Positions 9,177 to 21,172 of a stretch of 64,000 nucleotides of DNA are shown here, one piece after another. This stretch comes from Rhodococcus oxybenzonivorans (GTDB lineage: Bacteria; Actinomycetota; Actinomycetes; Mycobacteriales; Mycobacteriaceae), in NCBI RefSeq assembly GCF_003130705.1, contig NZ_CP021354.1, positions 1,922,001-1,986,000 of the forward strand, read 5' to 3'. Numbering within the stretch: position 1 is the first letter of the stretch; every line of letters begins with the position of its first letter. Made by a program: the position numbers and the translations under genes. The notes under the pieces were generated by a model. It did no database searches, was not told the DNA's origin, and worked only from the letters and a program-made list of their open reading frames with translations.

Positions 9177-9596
9177 TTGTCAGAGGGCGATATGACGTGG
9201 CCGGACAGTGTCATTGCGTCGCTGGACGGGACCGGTGCGACGCAGCGTCCGCTGGACGCCGTCCCCGGGTTGCCGCCGATACTCGGCGGACGAGACGTTG
9301 CGGTTGTCAAGGTCGACCCCGACATGCTGCGTGCGATGTCCACCGCGCTCGGTGGCATTGCGCGTGAGGTCGAGGCGTTGGGTGGCCGCCGTAGCTTCGA
9401 GCATGCGGTTCGGGCCGTCGAGGGGTCCGACACAGCGGCAGCGTGCCGGGACGCCGGCGACATCCTCGCGTCCGCGCTGGGAGTCGCGGCCAGTCGCATC
9501 GACGAGATGGCGTTCATCGCGGGTGACGGGGCCGAGAACTACGAGGTCACCGACACGTCGTTCGCGTCGCAGTTGTCGGCGATGGGAGAGATGTGA
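9177..9596 (+). CDS. Small type VII secretion-like substrate (EspC/DUF2580-like)
   Basis: 139 aa. The TTG at 9177 is chosen because AGGGGGAG lies about 7 nt before it; an in-frame ATG at 9192 is the alternative. Residues ~40-110 are helical (DPDMLRAMSTALGGIAREVEAL, then ~50 residues later DILASALGVAASRIDEMAFI) and look like the helical hairpin of ESX secretion-associated proteins. It has no signal peptide and no membrane segment. The stop overlaps the GTG start of the next gene, a 782-aa WXG-containing protein, so the two products are made together and may form a heterodimer. Family membership is inferred from pattern and context only. Confidence 0.6.
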   Translation: MSEGDMTWPDSVIASLDGTGATQRPLDAVPGLPPILGGRDVAVVKVDPDMLRAMSTALGGIAREVEALGGRRSFEHAVRAVEGSDTAAACRDAGDILASALGVAASRIDEMAFIAGDGAENYEVTDTSFASQLSAMGEM

Positions 9597-11941
9597 TTCC
9601 GCGTAGGTCGCAACTGCATGTCTGGAATCCGCGGGATCTCACACTGGCGGGCGAGGAAATCGGACGGACCGCCGAAGACACGCGAACCCGAGCGGACGAC
9701 GTCCTGCGTGCTGTCGCGGATCTGGGCCGGAACGACGACTGGCGCGGTCCGGCGCAGGCGGCTGCCGAGTTGCGAGCGAACAGTGAGCGCACGGAAATCC
9801 GAAGGCTCGCCGACGATCTGGAGGATCTGTCGAACGCACTCGTCGGTGGGGCCGATCGCCTCGGCCATGCGCGGGACTATGTCGCCATCGTGATCGACAA
9901 GGCGGCAACCGACGGATTCACCGTCTCCGACGACTGGCAGATCGTCAGCCCGCCGACGACGATGAGCGAGGCCGAGGCCGCCGAACATGCCGACCTGCTG
10001 GAGTACTGGCGCAGCCAACTCGGTGCAGCGCTGACGGAACTCGACACCGCCGATCGGGACATGGCGACGGCGATCCGGGACGCGCTCGGCGCCGTGGCGG
10101 CGAGCGCCCCGGCGTCCGCGGGCCTGTCGGGGCACGAGGGCGCCGCGCTCGGCGAGCAGGTCGCGCGAGCCGGTTCCGACATTCCGCAGGACGTCCGTGA
10201 CCGTGTTGCCCGGGAAATCGCGGCCGCAGGGCTCACTCCCGAACAAGTGAAGACGCTGGCCGACGGCGGCAAGGTCACCGATCTTCCACAGGGAACGATC
10301 GACTTCCTGCAGCAGTTTTATACGGCGGCAGGCAAGGACGGCTTCCTCGCCCTGTCCGAGCAGTACAGCGAGAACGGACGCACCGAGGCCGCCAGCGCGC
10401 TGTCCAACGGTCTCGCCGCGGTGTCGAACTACAACGTCGGCAGTGCCGGCGGAGACGTCGGCGGTCGGAGCCACATCCCGGAAAGCCTTCGAGGGCTATT
10501 CGAGGGCCCGGTGACGTCGACCGGCAACCTCACGAAGGGTGCGCACGACGCCCCGCAACCTTCTTTGGTCGTCAACAACGGCGACGACCTGGCACGCTTC
10601 ACCAAAGCCTTCGGTCTCGCGGACCCGGGCGTCCAGCAGGGCAGTGAGCTGAGCGAGAGCCTCCTCTCCCGTGCCGGCGAGATCGCCTCGGCCACCAACG
10701 ACAAGAGTCTCTTGATCGGGGACTCGTTCGACCACAACACGCTGGGCCGAGACAGCGTCGACACCCTCCTGCAGGACATGGTCGGCGTCGGTGGTCGCGA
10801 TCATGTCGCGGTCCACAACATCCTGTCCGGCGAAGGCATGCAGGCCGACTACAACCGCGACGACGTCATCATGCCTCTGCTGCAACGTGATTGGGTTGAC
10901 GGCGGCGAACAGAAGGTGGCCGGGATGTTCGACTGGATCGCCGACGACGCCAGGCCCTCCGATCCGTCCGATCCCGGCGAAATCTTCCGGTCGCGACAGG
11001 CCGGCGAATCGGCATTCGGACTCGCACAGATCCTCGCCGCGAAAGACGCCGAGCTACTCGATATCCCGGGGATGAAGGGGCAGGCAATCGGTGAGGTGAA
11101 CCCCGACATCACGCAGGCGTTGGGCGCAACGCTCGCACCCTACATCGGCAATATGGTGGGGGTGCCCGGCGACTTCGCGGGCACTTCGGGTTTCACTAGC
11201 TCGACCGGTGGAGAATTCGGGCTCGAGAACGCGCCCCGCCTCTTTTCGGTGATCGACTCCAATGCCGATGCGGCAAGCTACTTCAACGCGCAGGCGTTCG
11301 GAATGTCGGCTCAGCTCGAGCAAGCGTGGGCGTTGGATTCGCCTGCTCCTCATATCTCGCACGATCAATACGGATGGTGGGCAGGAAGCATTCAGGGCGT
11401 TGTAGATAAAGGATTCGACCTCGAGTTCGCCGACCGATCTGGGGACGAAGCGTCAAGTACTTCGTCCGGGTTCGAGAACAAAGGCGTTGCCTACGACACC
11501 ATCAGAACAGTTGTGAGTAAAGGCGTCGAGTTCATTCCTGGTGCCGGCCCCCTGATATCGAGTGGGATCGATCTTGCGGATCCGGCATTCAAAAGCGCGG
11601 TGATGGGCGCGGTGCCCGATAATACTGCGCAGCAGAACACTCAATTCTCCGATGAGTCGCACCTCGCGAAGCAGTACTACCAAATTGCCCTGGGGATTCA
11701 GTCGGCGAATGGTGGAGTGCTTGATCCCTACGAGGGTCTGGACAGATTCCGCGACGGGGAGAACGGCCCCTTGCTGTCATACAACGAGATCGCGGGCGAC
11801 CGCCCCGATTCGAATCTCCCGGTTCTCGGTGCGAACCTTTCCAGTTACATCGTCGAAGCGGGATACACGGGATTGGGTGAGTTCGTAGACCAACTGAACG
11901 CAGGGCGTGAATACGTTCAGGATGCGACGTACGGCCAGTGA
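9593..11941 (+). CDS. Large WXG-motif protein, probable type VII secretion-associated effector or scaffold
   Basis: 782 aa from a GTG that overlaps the preceding stop (GTGA). The first ~110 residues are helical with a WRG motif (residues 50-52) in the position of a WXG100 turn. The rest is a long, mostly hydrophilic domain of unknown fold that resembles actinobacterial proteins annotated with a TPR-repeat region; a hydrophobic Gly/Ile stretch lies near residues 645-665. No signal peptide is present. The downstream lipoprotein gene starts inside its stop codon. A secreted toxin-like role is possible, but no nuclease, ADP-ribosyltransferase or glycohydrolase motif is visible to me. Confidence 0.6.
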   Translation: MIPRRSQLHVWNPRDLTLAGEEIGRTAEDTRTRADDVLRAVADLGRNDDWRGPAQAAAELRANSERTEIRRLADDLEDLSNALVGGADRLGHARDYVAIVIDKAATDGFTVSDDWQIVSPPTTMSEAEAAEHADLLEYWRSQLGAALTELDTADRDMATAIRDALGAVAASAPASAGLSGHEGAALGEQVARAGSDIPQDVRDRVAREIAAAGLTPEQVKTLADGGKVTDLPQGTIDFLQQFYTAAGKDGFLALSEQYSENGRTEAASALSNGLAAVSNYNVGSAGGDVGGRSHIPESLRGLFEGPVTSTGNLTKGAHDAPQPSLVVNNGDDLARFTKAFGLADPGVQQGSELSESLLSRAGEIASATNDKSLLIGDSFDHNTLGRDSVDTLLQDMVGVGGRDHVAVHNILSGEGMQADYNRDDVIMPLLQRDWVDGGEQKVAGMFDWIADDARPSDPSDPGEIFRSRQAGESAFGLAQILAAKDAELLDIPGMKGQAIGEVNPDITQALGATLAPYIGNMVGVPGDFAGTSGFTSSTGGEFGLENAPRLFSVIDSNADAASYFNAQAFGMSAQLEQAWALDSPAPHISHDQYGWWAGSIQGVVDKGFDLEFADRSGDEASSTSSGFENKGVAYDTIRTVVSKGVEFIPGAGPLISSGIDLADPAFKSAVMGAVPDNTAQQNTQFSDESHLAKQYYQIALGIQSANGGVLDPYEGLDRFRDGENGPLLSYNEIAGDRPDSNLPVLGANLSSYIVEAGYTGLGEFVDQLNAGREYVQDATYGQ

Positions 11942-12678
11942 AGAGACGTTTGATCGTCGTAGCGGTCACGACATCCGTGCTGGCAGCAGGGTGCGGATCG
12001 AGTGGGTCGGAGCCACCAGCGGTCGAGACGGTCTCGAGGTACTCGGTTCCCGACAATGTGGGCTTCAATTATCGGTGGTCGGCTGATCCCGGTATTGATC
12101 TGCACAGCGGGCAGGCGACGGTTGTTCGCGCGTATGTGGAGTCCTATTACCTCTCGATCAACAGCAATTCTCTCTCGGCCGCGTATCCCGGATTCGCCGA
12201 GGCGGTTCCCCAGCGCAAGCGAGCCGACTTCGACCACCCCGTCGACCCGATCGAGCGGCGGTACGTCGGCACCCAGTTCCAACACCTGATGTGGATGACG
12301 AAGACCGAACGTGGTTGGTTCGCCACGATCTGCACGGGCGACTACTCGGTGATGGAAGTGGGTCAGGACGAGAAGTTCTACAACATCGGGTCGAAGTATG
12401 TGAATGCGGAGACCGTGGAACTGATCGCACCGAATGACACGTCCGCAACGTCTGCGAGGTCCTACGGACCGGAACGCGCGCCCACCATCAACGTGTTCGA
12501 TGGTTGGACACTTGCCGAGCATGTGAAAGGCGCGCGCGATCAGAACGCTTATGCCGAGTGCGACTCGCGAATGCCGGATGGGAGGGATGTGCGACCGCAG
12601 AAGGCGAACCTCCCACACGACACCCCCTACCCGACGCTTGCTCCGTATCCGGGGTGGCCGCGGTACGACGAGAGCTGA
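11938..12678 (+). CDS. Predicted lipoprotein, third gene of the WXG operon
   Basis: 246 aa from the GTG at 11938 (GTGA overlap with the previous stop). A basic N-terminus and hydrophobic stretch end in the lipobox LAAGC, so Cys19 should be lipidated and the protein anchored outside the membrane. The mature part is Asp/Tyr-rich with no family I can name. Strict overlap with the WXG protein suggests it binds, localises or neutralises that protein at the cell surface, like the lipoproteins often encoded beside polymorphic or type VII substrates. That role is inferred from position alone. Confidence 0.75.
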   Translation: MKRRLIVVAVTTSVLAAGCGSSGSEPPAVETVSRYSVPDNVGFNYRWSADPGIDLHSGQATVVRAYVESYYLSINSNSLSAAYPGFAEAVPQRKRADFDHPVDPIERRYVGTQFQHLMWMTKTERGWFATICTGDYSVMEVGQDEKFYNIGSKYVNAETVELIAPNDTSATSARSYGPERAPTINVFDGWTLAEHVKGARDQNAYAECDSRMPDGRDVRPQKANLPHDTPYPTLAPYPGWPRYDES

Positions 12679-12750
12679 CGGCCGGCCCCGACCGCCGGTG
12701 GAAGGGCACCGTCGCCGCCGCCTTCGGCCCGGTCCTATCCTCGACTGCGG

Positions 12751-12769
12751 CCCCCGTGCTCGACGGGGG
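12751..12769. terminator. Hairpin CCCCCGT-gctcg-ACGGGGG
   Basis: A 7-bp GC-rich stem (12751-12757 with 12763-12769) lies after the lipoprotein gene and only 9 bp before the GTG of the MaoC gene. It could terminate the upstream operon, or sit in the MaoC leader and limit access to its ribosome-binding site. No U-tract follows. Confidence 0.35.
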
Positions 12770-12778
12770 TTCGCGGGA

Positions 12779-13249
12779 GTGATCGGACGGTATGAAGTGG
12801 GCAGCAGAAACGGCGTCGTCTACGCAGACGACCTCGCGGTGGGTGACAGGTTCGAGCTGGGCTCGTACACGGTGACCGAGCAGGAGCTGGTGGAATTCGC
12901 CGGCCAATGGGATCCACAGTCTTTTCACATCGATCGCGAATCTGCAGAGGGCGGATATTTCGGCGGGTTGATCGCCAGCGGTGTGCACACGATCGCCATC
13001 TGCCAGCGGCTGACCGTGACCAGTCTTTACAACGACTGGAGCGTCATCGCCGGCAAATGCTTCCGGAACGTCAACTTCCTCCGCCCGGTCCGACCGGGTG
13101 AGGTGCTGACCGGGTCCATGCTGATCGACAATGTCGTGCTGGACGACCGCGGGCGCGGCCTGGTGACTGCCGCCGCTGAGATCGTCAACGGGGACGGCAA
13201 ACCGATGCTCACGATGGTCACCGAGATGTTCATGCGCAGCAGGCCCTGA
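12779..13249 (+). CDS. MaoC-like (R)-hydratase family protein
   Basis: 156 aa if the GTG at 12779 is used. The frame is open 228 nt further upstream, but that part is Arg-rich and not family-like. It is a hot-dog fold with the hydratase signature WDPQSFHID, giving the catalytic Asp45/His50 pair, and GLIASGVHTIAICQRL after it. MaoC enzymes hydrate 2-enoyl-CoA or related thioesters. The length fits the single-domain members. No fatty-acid gene is adjacent, so the substrate is open. Start assignment is moderately uncertain because the GGGAG before the GTG is very close to it. Confidence 0.8.
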   Translation: MIGRYEVGSRNGVVYADDLAVGDRFELGSYTVTEQELVEFAGQWDPQSFHIDRESAEGGYFGGLIASGVHTIAICQRLTVTSLYNDWSVIAGKCFRNVNFLRPVRPGEVLTGSMLIDNVVLDDRGRGLVTAAAEIVNGDGKPMLTMVTEMFMRSRP

Positions 13250-13340
13250 CCGGAATTCCCAGATATTTTTGCCGTAAAGGATTGTTTGCCGATTCTTTGG
13301 GTATCGCCCATGGGCAGAGTCACCTACCTATGGAGGCATC

Positions 13341-13673
13341 ATGAAGGTCGGCATCAGATTGGCCGCGGTCGCGGTGTGTGCAGCTGCGCTCGGTGTGGGA
13401 ACCACCGGCGTTGCGTGGGGCGACGCTCTCGACTCGGCTGTGGTCCCGGTGCGAGCACCGGATGTAGTGCAGCCGTTGCCCCCCGGAGTTCCGCAGTACG
13501 GCCCCGCCGGTTGCGACGACTGGGCAGAACCCTATGAGAACAACGTTCCGGCCTGGGGCGCCGACCCGTACAACCAATACGACAACTGGTGCGACGGCCC
13601 CGACGACGGCATCCCGCAGCCCGCCACCTACAGCGGTGACGAGGGCGGCGGCGACTCGCCGAACGAACCGTAA
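13341..13673 (+). CDS. Small secreted protein of unknown function
   Basis: 110 aa with a clear signal peptide (residues 1-27, ending around GVAWGDA) and a GGAGG ribosome-binding site 4-5 nt before the ATG. The mature ~80 residues are acidic, Pro/Gly/Tyr/Asp-rich, with two Cys residues that could form a disulfide after export. It has no recognisable domain. Such short acidic exported proteins are common and mostly unstudied in Rhodococcus and Mycobacterium. Confidence 0.75.
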   Translation: MKVGIRLAAVAVCAAALGVGTTGVAWGDALDSAVVPVRAPDVVQPLPPGVPQYGPAGCDDWAEPYENNVPAWGADPYNQYDNWCDGPDDGIPQPATYSGDEGGGDSPNEP

Positions 13674-13692
13674 CCTCGGCTCGGTCCCGACG

Positions 13693-13719
13693 CGCCCCGG
13701 CAGCTTCAAGGCCGGGGCG
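13693..13719. terminator. GC-rich bidirectional terminator hairpin
   Basis: CGCCCCGGC (13693-13701) pairs exactly with GCCGGGGCG (13711-13719) around a 9-nt loop. It sits between the convergent stops of the small secreted protein gene (13673) and the VOC gene (13726), the expected place for a shared terminator. Confidence 0.65.
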
Positions 13720-13725
13720 GCGACG

Positions 13726-14088
13726 TCATGCGCCGGAGGGAGGTTGGTGTAGGCCGAACGCGGATCCCTGGTCGTCGTGACAGAGCGTGAATCGTCCGAA
13801 CCGTGCCACCGACTCGGGCTCTTCTCCGAGGTCGACTGCATCGACCGTCCCTCCGAGCGCCAGGACCTTCTGCTTCGCGGCGTCGAGGTCAGCTACCCGG
13901 AAGAACACGTACGGGCCGGCGCCCGGGTCGCCGCCGTGGATGCCGCCCGGAACATTGGGCGTGTTGATCGCGTATCCGGACCCGCCGGGACCGGGTTCGA
14001 ACTGCCAGCCGAACAGGGCCGAATAGAACTTTCGGCCCTGTTCGGCGTCGGCCACACCCAACTCGAAAAACGACACGTCACCTGACAT
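13726..14088 (-). CDS. VOC (glyoxalase/bleomycin-resistance fold) protein
   Basis: 120 aa from the ATG at 14088, which is preceded by GGAGGA at a proper distance. Open frame upstream of this is not coding. It is a single vicinal-oxygen-chelate module pair with FFELGVADAEQGRKFYSALFGWQF and the C-terminal RFGRFTLCHDDQGSAFGLHQP. Members bind a divalent metal and act as glyoxalases, dioxygenases or resistance proteins. It is divergent from the biosynthetic cluster starting at 14335 with ~250 bp between. A self-protection role for the cluster product is imaginable but unsupported. Confidence 0.85.
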   Translation of the reverse strand: MSGDVSFFELGVADAEQGRKFYSALFGWQFEPGPGGSGYAINTPNVPGGIHGGDPGAGPYVFFRVADLDAAKQKVLALGGTVDAVDLGEEPESVARFGRFTLCHDDQGSAFGLHQPPSGA

Positions 14089-14334
14089 GAGCACTCCTCC
14101 GTCCGAGATCGTGGAGGTGACGCTACGCCGGGCGACCGACTTCCGGACCGGCCTCGGCAGTCGAGTGACGGTGTCGTGAACTGTCACCGGGTGGCATTTC
14201 GGCTCCCCTAGGGTGGGTGGTGTGCGCGGCGAGGCGACCGCATCCTTGACGAAACCGATTCCGAGCGATCCCGATCTCCGACGGTCGGCATCACGGTTTT
14301 CACATCCCGGTCGGGTTTCGAAATGGAGGAACAG

Positions 14335-17412
<3,078 letters not shown>

Positions 17413-17416
<4 letters not shown>

Positions 17417-18897
17417 GGGTCACTGCACATGAGATCAGCCTGACGCAGAGGCACGTGTGGCGTTCGGCCAGGGAAGCGATTCCGGTGCAGCGTGCCCTCG
17501 TGGTCGAGGTCGAACAGGACGGTGTCACCGGATTCGGTGAGGCTTCCGCTTTCATGACCGCCCACTACAACTCCGGGGTGGACCAGCTCCACGCGGATCT
17601 GCGCCGGATCGCCCCGCTACTGGAAGACCTCGGTCCCGCCGACCCGTTCGCCGTGTGGCGCAGGCTGTTCGCGGCGCTGCCCGATTCGCCGTTCGTCCTG
17701 GCCGCCCTCGATACTGCGGTGCACGACCTGCGGGCCCGACTGCTCGGCGTGCCGCTGTGGCGGGCCCTCGCTCTGGACTCTCCGCAGGAATTGCGTTCGA
17801 GCTTCAGCATCGGGCTCGACGAGACCGAGATGATGGTCCACAAACTGTGCGAGCGGCCCGGATGGGCGGCGTACAAGGTCAAGCTCGCCGATCCGGGTGA
17901 TCTCACCGTGCTCGAGGAACTCCGCCGCCACACGAGTGCGCCGTTCTATGTGGACGGCAACTGCGGCTGGACCCTGTCCCGACTGCTCCCGGTGCTGCCC
18001 GCCCTGCAGGACCTCGGCGTTCAGTTGATCGAGCAGCCGTTTCCGCGATCGGCGTGGTGGGACACGCGGACACTGAAGCAGCACAGCTCGATCCCGGTGA
18101 TCGCCGACGAGAGCATCACCTCGATGCAGGATTTCGCCGCGTGCGCCGAGGCGTTCGACGGCATCAACGTCAAACCGATGAAAGCCGGCGGCATCACCCC
18201 ATCCCTCGTGCTGCTGCGCCGGGCCCGCGAGCACGGTCTGCTCACCATGCTCGGTTGCATGCCCGAGTCGGTGGCCGGGGTGTCTGCCACGGCCCACCTG
18301 GGCGGACTAGCCGACTACCTCGACGTCGACGCCGTCGACCTGCTGGCCGTGAACACCGGCTTCGGGGTCTCGCTCGACGGTTCCGGCCGCGTCAGTCTCC
18401 CGGATCGGCCGGGGTCCGGATACCTGCCCGACCCCACCGCCCACGGCTGGCGCGTTCGGCCGGTGAGCGCCGAAGCGGTACGACCGGTCCGCCACCGAGT
18501 GCTGCGGCCCGGGCAACCTGTGGCGACCTGCGCCTATCCCGAGGACTCTGCCAGCGGCGCCCGGCATTTCGCCGCCCTCGACGCAGGGCGCGTGGTCGGG
18601 GTGGCCTCGCTGTACGACGAGGATCCCGAGTACACCGTGCCGGGACTGGCCGCCGGCCGCGGCCGGCGCCTGCGCGGCATGGCCACTCTCGAGGAGGTCC
18701 GCGGCACCGGCGCGGGCAGCGCGCTACTCCGCACCGTGCGCACCAACGCGGTGCTGTCCGGCGCCGACGCGCTGTGGTGCAACGCGCGCACCACCGCCGC
18801 GGGCTTCTATCTCGCACAAGGCTTCCGCGTTCTCGGACCCGAATACGACATCCCGGGCATCGGACCCCACGTCTTCATGCATTGGAGTGCTTCATGA
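17413..18897 (+). CDS. Enolase-superfamily dipeptide epimerase fused to a GNAT acetyltransferase
   Basis: 494 aa from the GTG in GTGA; open frame upstream is shadow. Residues 1-350 form a muconate-lactonising/dipeptide epimerase module: catalytic Lys155 and Lys157 (KVK), metal ligands Asp181, Glu207 (in IEQP) and Asp232 (in ADES), catalytic Lys254/Lys257 region (VKPMKAGG), and the DxD pair Asp304/Asp306 that in Ala-Glu epimerases holds the dipeptide N-terminus. Residues ~360-494 are a GNAT domain with MATLEEVRGTGAGSALL as the acetyl-CoA loop. It would invert a stereocentre in a dipeptide and acetylate it or a relative. This fusion is unusual; epimerases are normally stand-alone at ~340-360 aa. 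Confidence 0.85.
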
Positions 18898-19949
18898 TCA
18901 ACCCCACTCGATGGCCCGAGCAGCAGGCGCGCACCCTCGCCGCGCGGGCGTTCCGCGAGGCCGGTGTCCCGGCGGGCAACGCCGAGCAGGTCGCCGACGC
19001 CCTGGTCGATACATCCCTGCGCGGCATCGACACTCACGGTCTGCGGCTGCTTCCGCAGTATCTCGACGAGCTCGCGACCGGTGTCGCGAAGGCAACGGCC
19101 ACGCCGACCGTGGTCTCGGACCGCGGGGCGGGTCTGCTGCTGGATGCGGACGGCGCGCTGGGCGTACTCGCCGGATTGGCCGCCGCCCGGCTGGCCGCCG
19201 AGCGAGCCCGGGAATTCGGCGTCGCGGCCGTGGGGGTGCGCAATTCCAACCACTTCGGTGCGGCGTCGGTATACACCCGGCACCTGGCCCGGCACGGGCT
19301 GGTCGGCATCGCGGTGACCTCGGCCGCCTCGCGGGTGGCGCCGTTCGGCGGGGTCGAGCCGCTGTTCGGAACCGACCCGATCAGCGTGGCCGCCGGCGTC
19401 GGAGACGACGAGTTCGCCCTCGACATGGCCACCAGCCAGGTGTGCTTCGGTGAGGTGAAGCAGCGCCGGGCCGAGGGGCGCCCGCTGAACAGCGGCTGGG
19501 CGACCGACCTCTACGGCCGTCCGACCGAGGTGCCCGAAGAGGCGTACGCACTGTCGCCGCTCGGCGGATACAAGGGGCAGGGCCTCGCGATGGCGGTCAC
19601 CCTCCTCGGGGCCGTGCTGACCGGATCGCCGCCGGATTGGCGGCTCGCACAGGTCGGCGACGGAACACCCGGCCGCAGTCGCGGCGTCGGTCACTTCGTC
19701 CTGGCCCTGGATCCCGGTGCCTTCAGCGGGCAGAACAGTTTCACCGCCGGACTGGTCGACCTTCTGGATACCGTCCGCGCGGCGACGCCGGCCACGGACG
19801 CCCCCGTGGTGGCGCCCGGCGACCCTCAGCGCGCCCACCAACGAGAACGGTCCGAGCGAGGCATACCGCTGGACGCACGAACCGCAGAAGTACTGGCCGG
19901 CCTGTCCGGGAACGTCGCCGCCGACCCGGAGAAGGAGATGGTCCGATGA
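18894..19949 (+). CDS. Ldh2/malate dehydrogenase-type NAD(P)H oxidoreductase
   Basis: 351 aa from the ATG overlapping the GNAT-fusion stop; the much longer open frame upstream is shadow. It belongs to the malate/L-sulfolactate/ureidoglycolate dehydrogenase (Ldh2) family: DTHGLRLLPQYLDEL at 46-60, RNSNHFGAASVYTRHLA in the middle and GYKGQGLAMAV later. Besides 2-hydroxy acid dehydrogenases, this family includes delta1-piperideine-2-carboxylate/N-methylamino acid reductases. In this cluster it could reduce a 2-oxo acid or cyclic imine made by the aminotransferase. The last ~40 residues are polar and hydrophilic. ATGA overlap with the ATP-grasp gene. Confidence 0.85.
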   Translation: MINPTRWPEQQARTLAARAFREAGVPAGNAEQVADALVDTSLRGIDTHGLRLLPQYLDELATGVAKATATPTVVSDRGAGLLLDADGALGVLAGLAAARLAAERAREFGVAAVGVRNSNHFGAASVYTRHLARHGLVGIAVTSAASRVAPFGGVEPLFGTDPISVAAGVGDDEFALDMATSQVCFGEVKQRRAEGRPLNSGWATDLYGRPTEVPEEAYALSPLGGYKGQGLAMAVTLLGAVLTGSPPDWRLAQVGDGTPGRSRGVGHFVLALDPGAFSGQNSFTAGLVDLLDTVRAATPATDAPVVAPGDPQRAHQRERSERGIPLDARTAEVLAGLSGNVAADPEKEMVR

Positions 19950-21172
19950 TTCTCGTACTCATCAGCCCGCGGGCTGCGGGGCTGCCGTTCGCCGGGTGGC
20001 TTCCCGAGGAGCGTGGACGGATGGTGGCGGTCTGCGCCGCGGGAGCGGAACCGGCCGAGGGATTCGCCGAGGTCATTCCGGTCGCCGACTACAGCGACGA
20101 CGTCGCGGTGCTGCGGGCGGCCCGCGCTCTTGCGCGCTGGCACCGCCCGACCGCCGTGCTCGCCTTGGCCGAGGTCGACGTCGAGCGCGCCGCGGTGTTG
20201 CGCGGCGACCTCGGTCTGCCTGGGCTCGACACCGGCACGGCGGCCGCCTACCGCGACAAAATTCTGATGAAAGAACTAGCCCGCGATGCAGGACTGCTCG
20301 TGCCGTCCTTCGCGTCGGTGTGCACCCCGGCCGACGTCACCGGTTTCATGGCGGACCACCCGGGACGTGTGGTGGTCAAGCCGCGCAGTGGATCCGGTTC
20401 GTCCGGCGTGTACGTCCTCGATTCCCCCACACAGGCAGACGGCCTCGCCGACGACCTCGCGGCAACGCCGTACGAGGTCGAAGAGTTCGTCGACGGCGCG
20501 GTGCACCATGTAGACGCATTCCGGGTGGCCGGGCAACCGGTGGCGGCGGTCGCCTCCCGCTACACCGGCCAAGGTTGCCTCGAACACTGGACCGACGCCC
20601 CGTTCGGCTCGCGGTCGGTCGATACCGCCGACCCTGTCCATGCGCGCCTGGTGGAGGAGACCTGGCGACTCGTCGATGCACTCGCCTCGCCTCCCACGGT
20701 CTGTGTGCACGCCGAGTTCTTCGTCACCGGCAGCGGCGACATCGTCCTGTGCGAAGTGGCTGCCCGAATCGGCGGCGGCCCGATTCCGATCATGTTGCGG
20801 CACATTCTGGGAATCGACCCACGGCACCTGTGGGCACGCGTCGAATGCGGCCTTCCCGTAGACGTGGACGCGGTACGCCGGCACGTGGCAACGGCACCGC
20901 ACGCCGCCTTCTACGGCGTGCCACCCCGGCAGGGCCGGGTGCGGCGAATCCCCGACGCACCGCCCGGTGTCCACGACTTCACGGTGAACACCCATGTCGG
21001 GGACCACTGGAGCGCCAGCCGATACAGCGGGCGCAAGTCGGCGGACTTCCTCGCTTTCTGGGTGGTCACCGACTCGGACTTCACCGCTCTCGGGCGCCGG
21101 CTCGTCGCCACCGCCGACCGTGTTGCCGCCGAATTCGACTGGGACCGCGACGAAACGGAGAACGCAGCATGA
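19946..21172 (+). CDS. ATP-grasp amino acid ligase (first of two)
   Basis: 408 aa from the overlapping ATG. The ATP-grasp core is visible: substrate/ATP lysines in DKILMKELA (~residue 108) and VVVKPRSGSGSSGVYVL, VEEFVDGAVHHVDAF in the central domain, and the metal-binding region EVAARIGGGPIPIML. It resembles carnosine-synthase/BacD-like L-amino acid ligases that activate a carboxylate as an acyl phosphate and join it to an amine. The closing ~100 residues are less conserved and may set acceptor choice. With the second ATP-grasp gene at 25409, two different amide bonds can be formed without an NRPS. Confidence 0.82.
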   Translation: MILVLISPRAAGLPFAGWLPEERGRMVAVCAAGAEPAEGFAEVIPVADYSDDVAVLRAARALARWHRPTAVLALAEVDVERAAVLRGDLGLPGLDTGTAAAYRDKILMKELARDAGLLVPSFASVCTPADVTGFMADHPGRVVVKPRSGSGSSGVYVLDSPTQADGLADDLAATPYEVEEFVDGAVHHVDAFRVAGQPVAAVASRYTGQGCLEHWTDAPFGSRSVDTADPVHARLVEETWRLVDALASPPTVCVHAEFFVTGSGDIVLCEVAARIGGGPIPIMLRHILGIDPRHLWARVECGLPVDVDAVRRHVATAPHAAFYGVPPRQGRVRRIPDAPPGVHDFTVNTHVGDHWSASRYSGRKSADFLAFWVVTDSDFTALGRRLVATADRVAAEFDWDRDETENAA

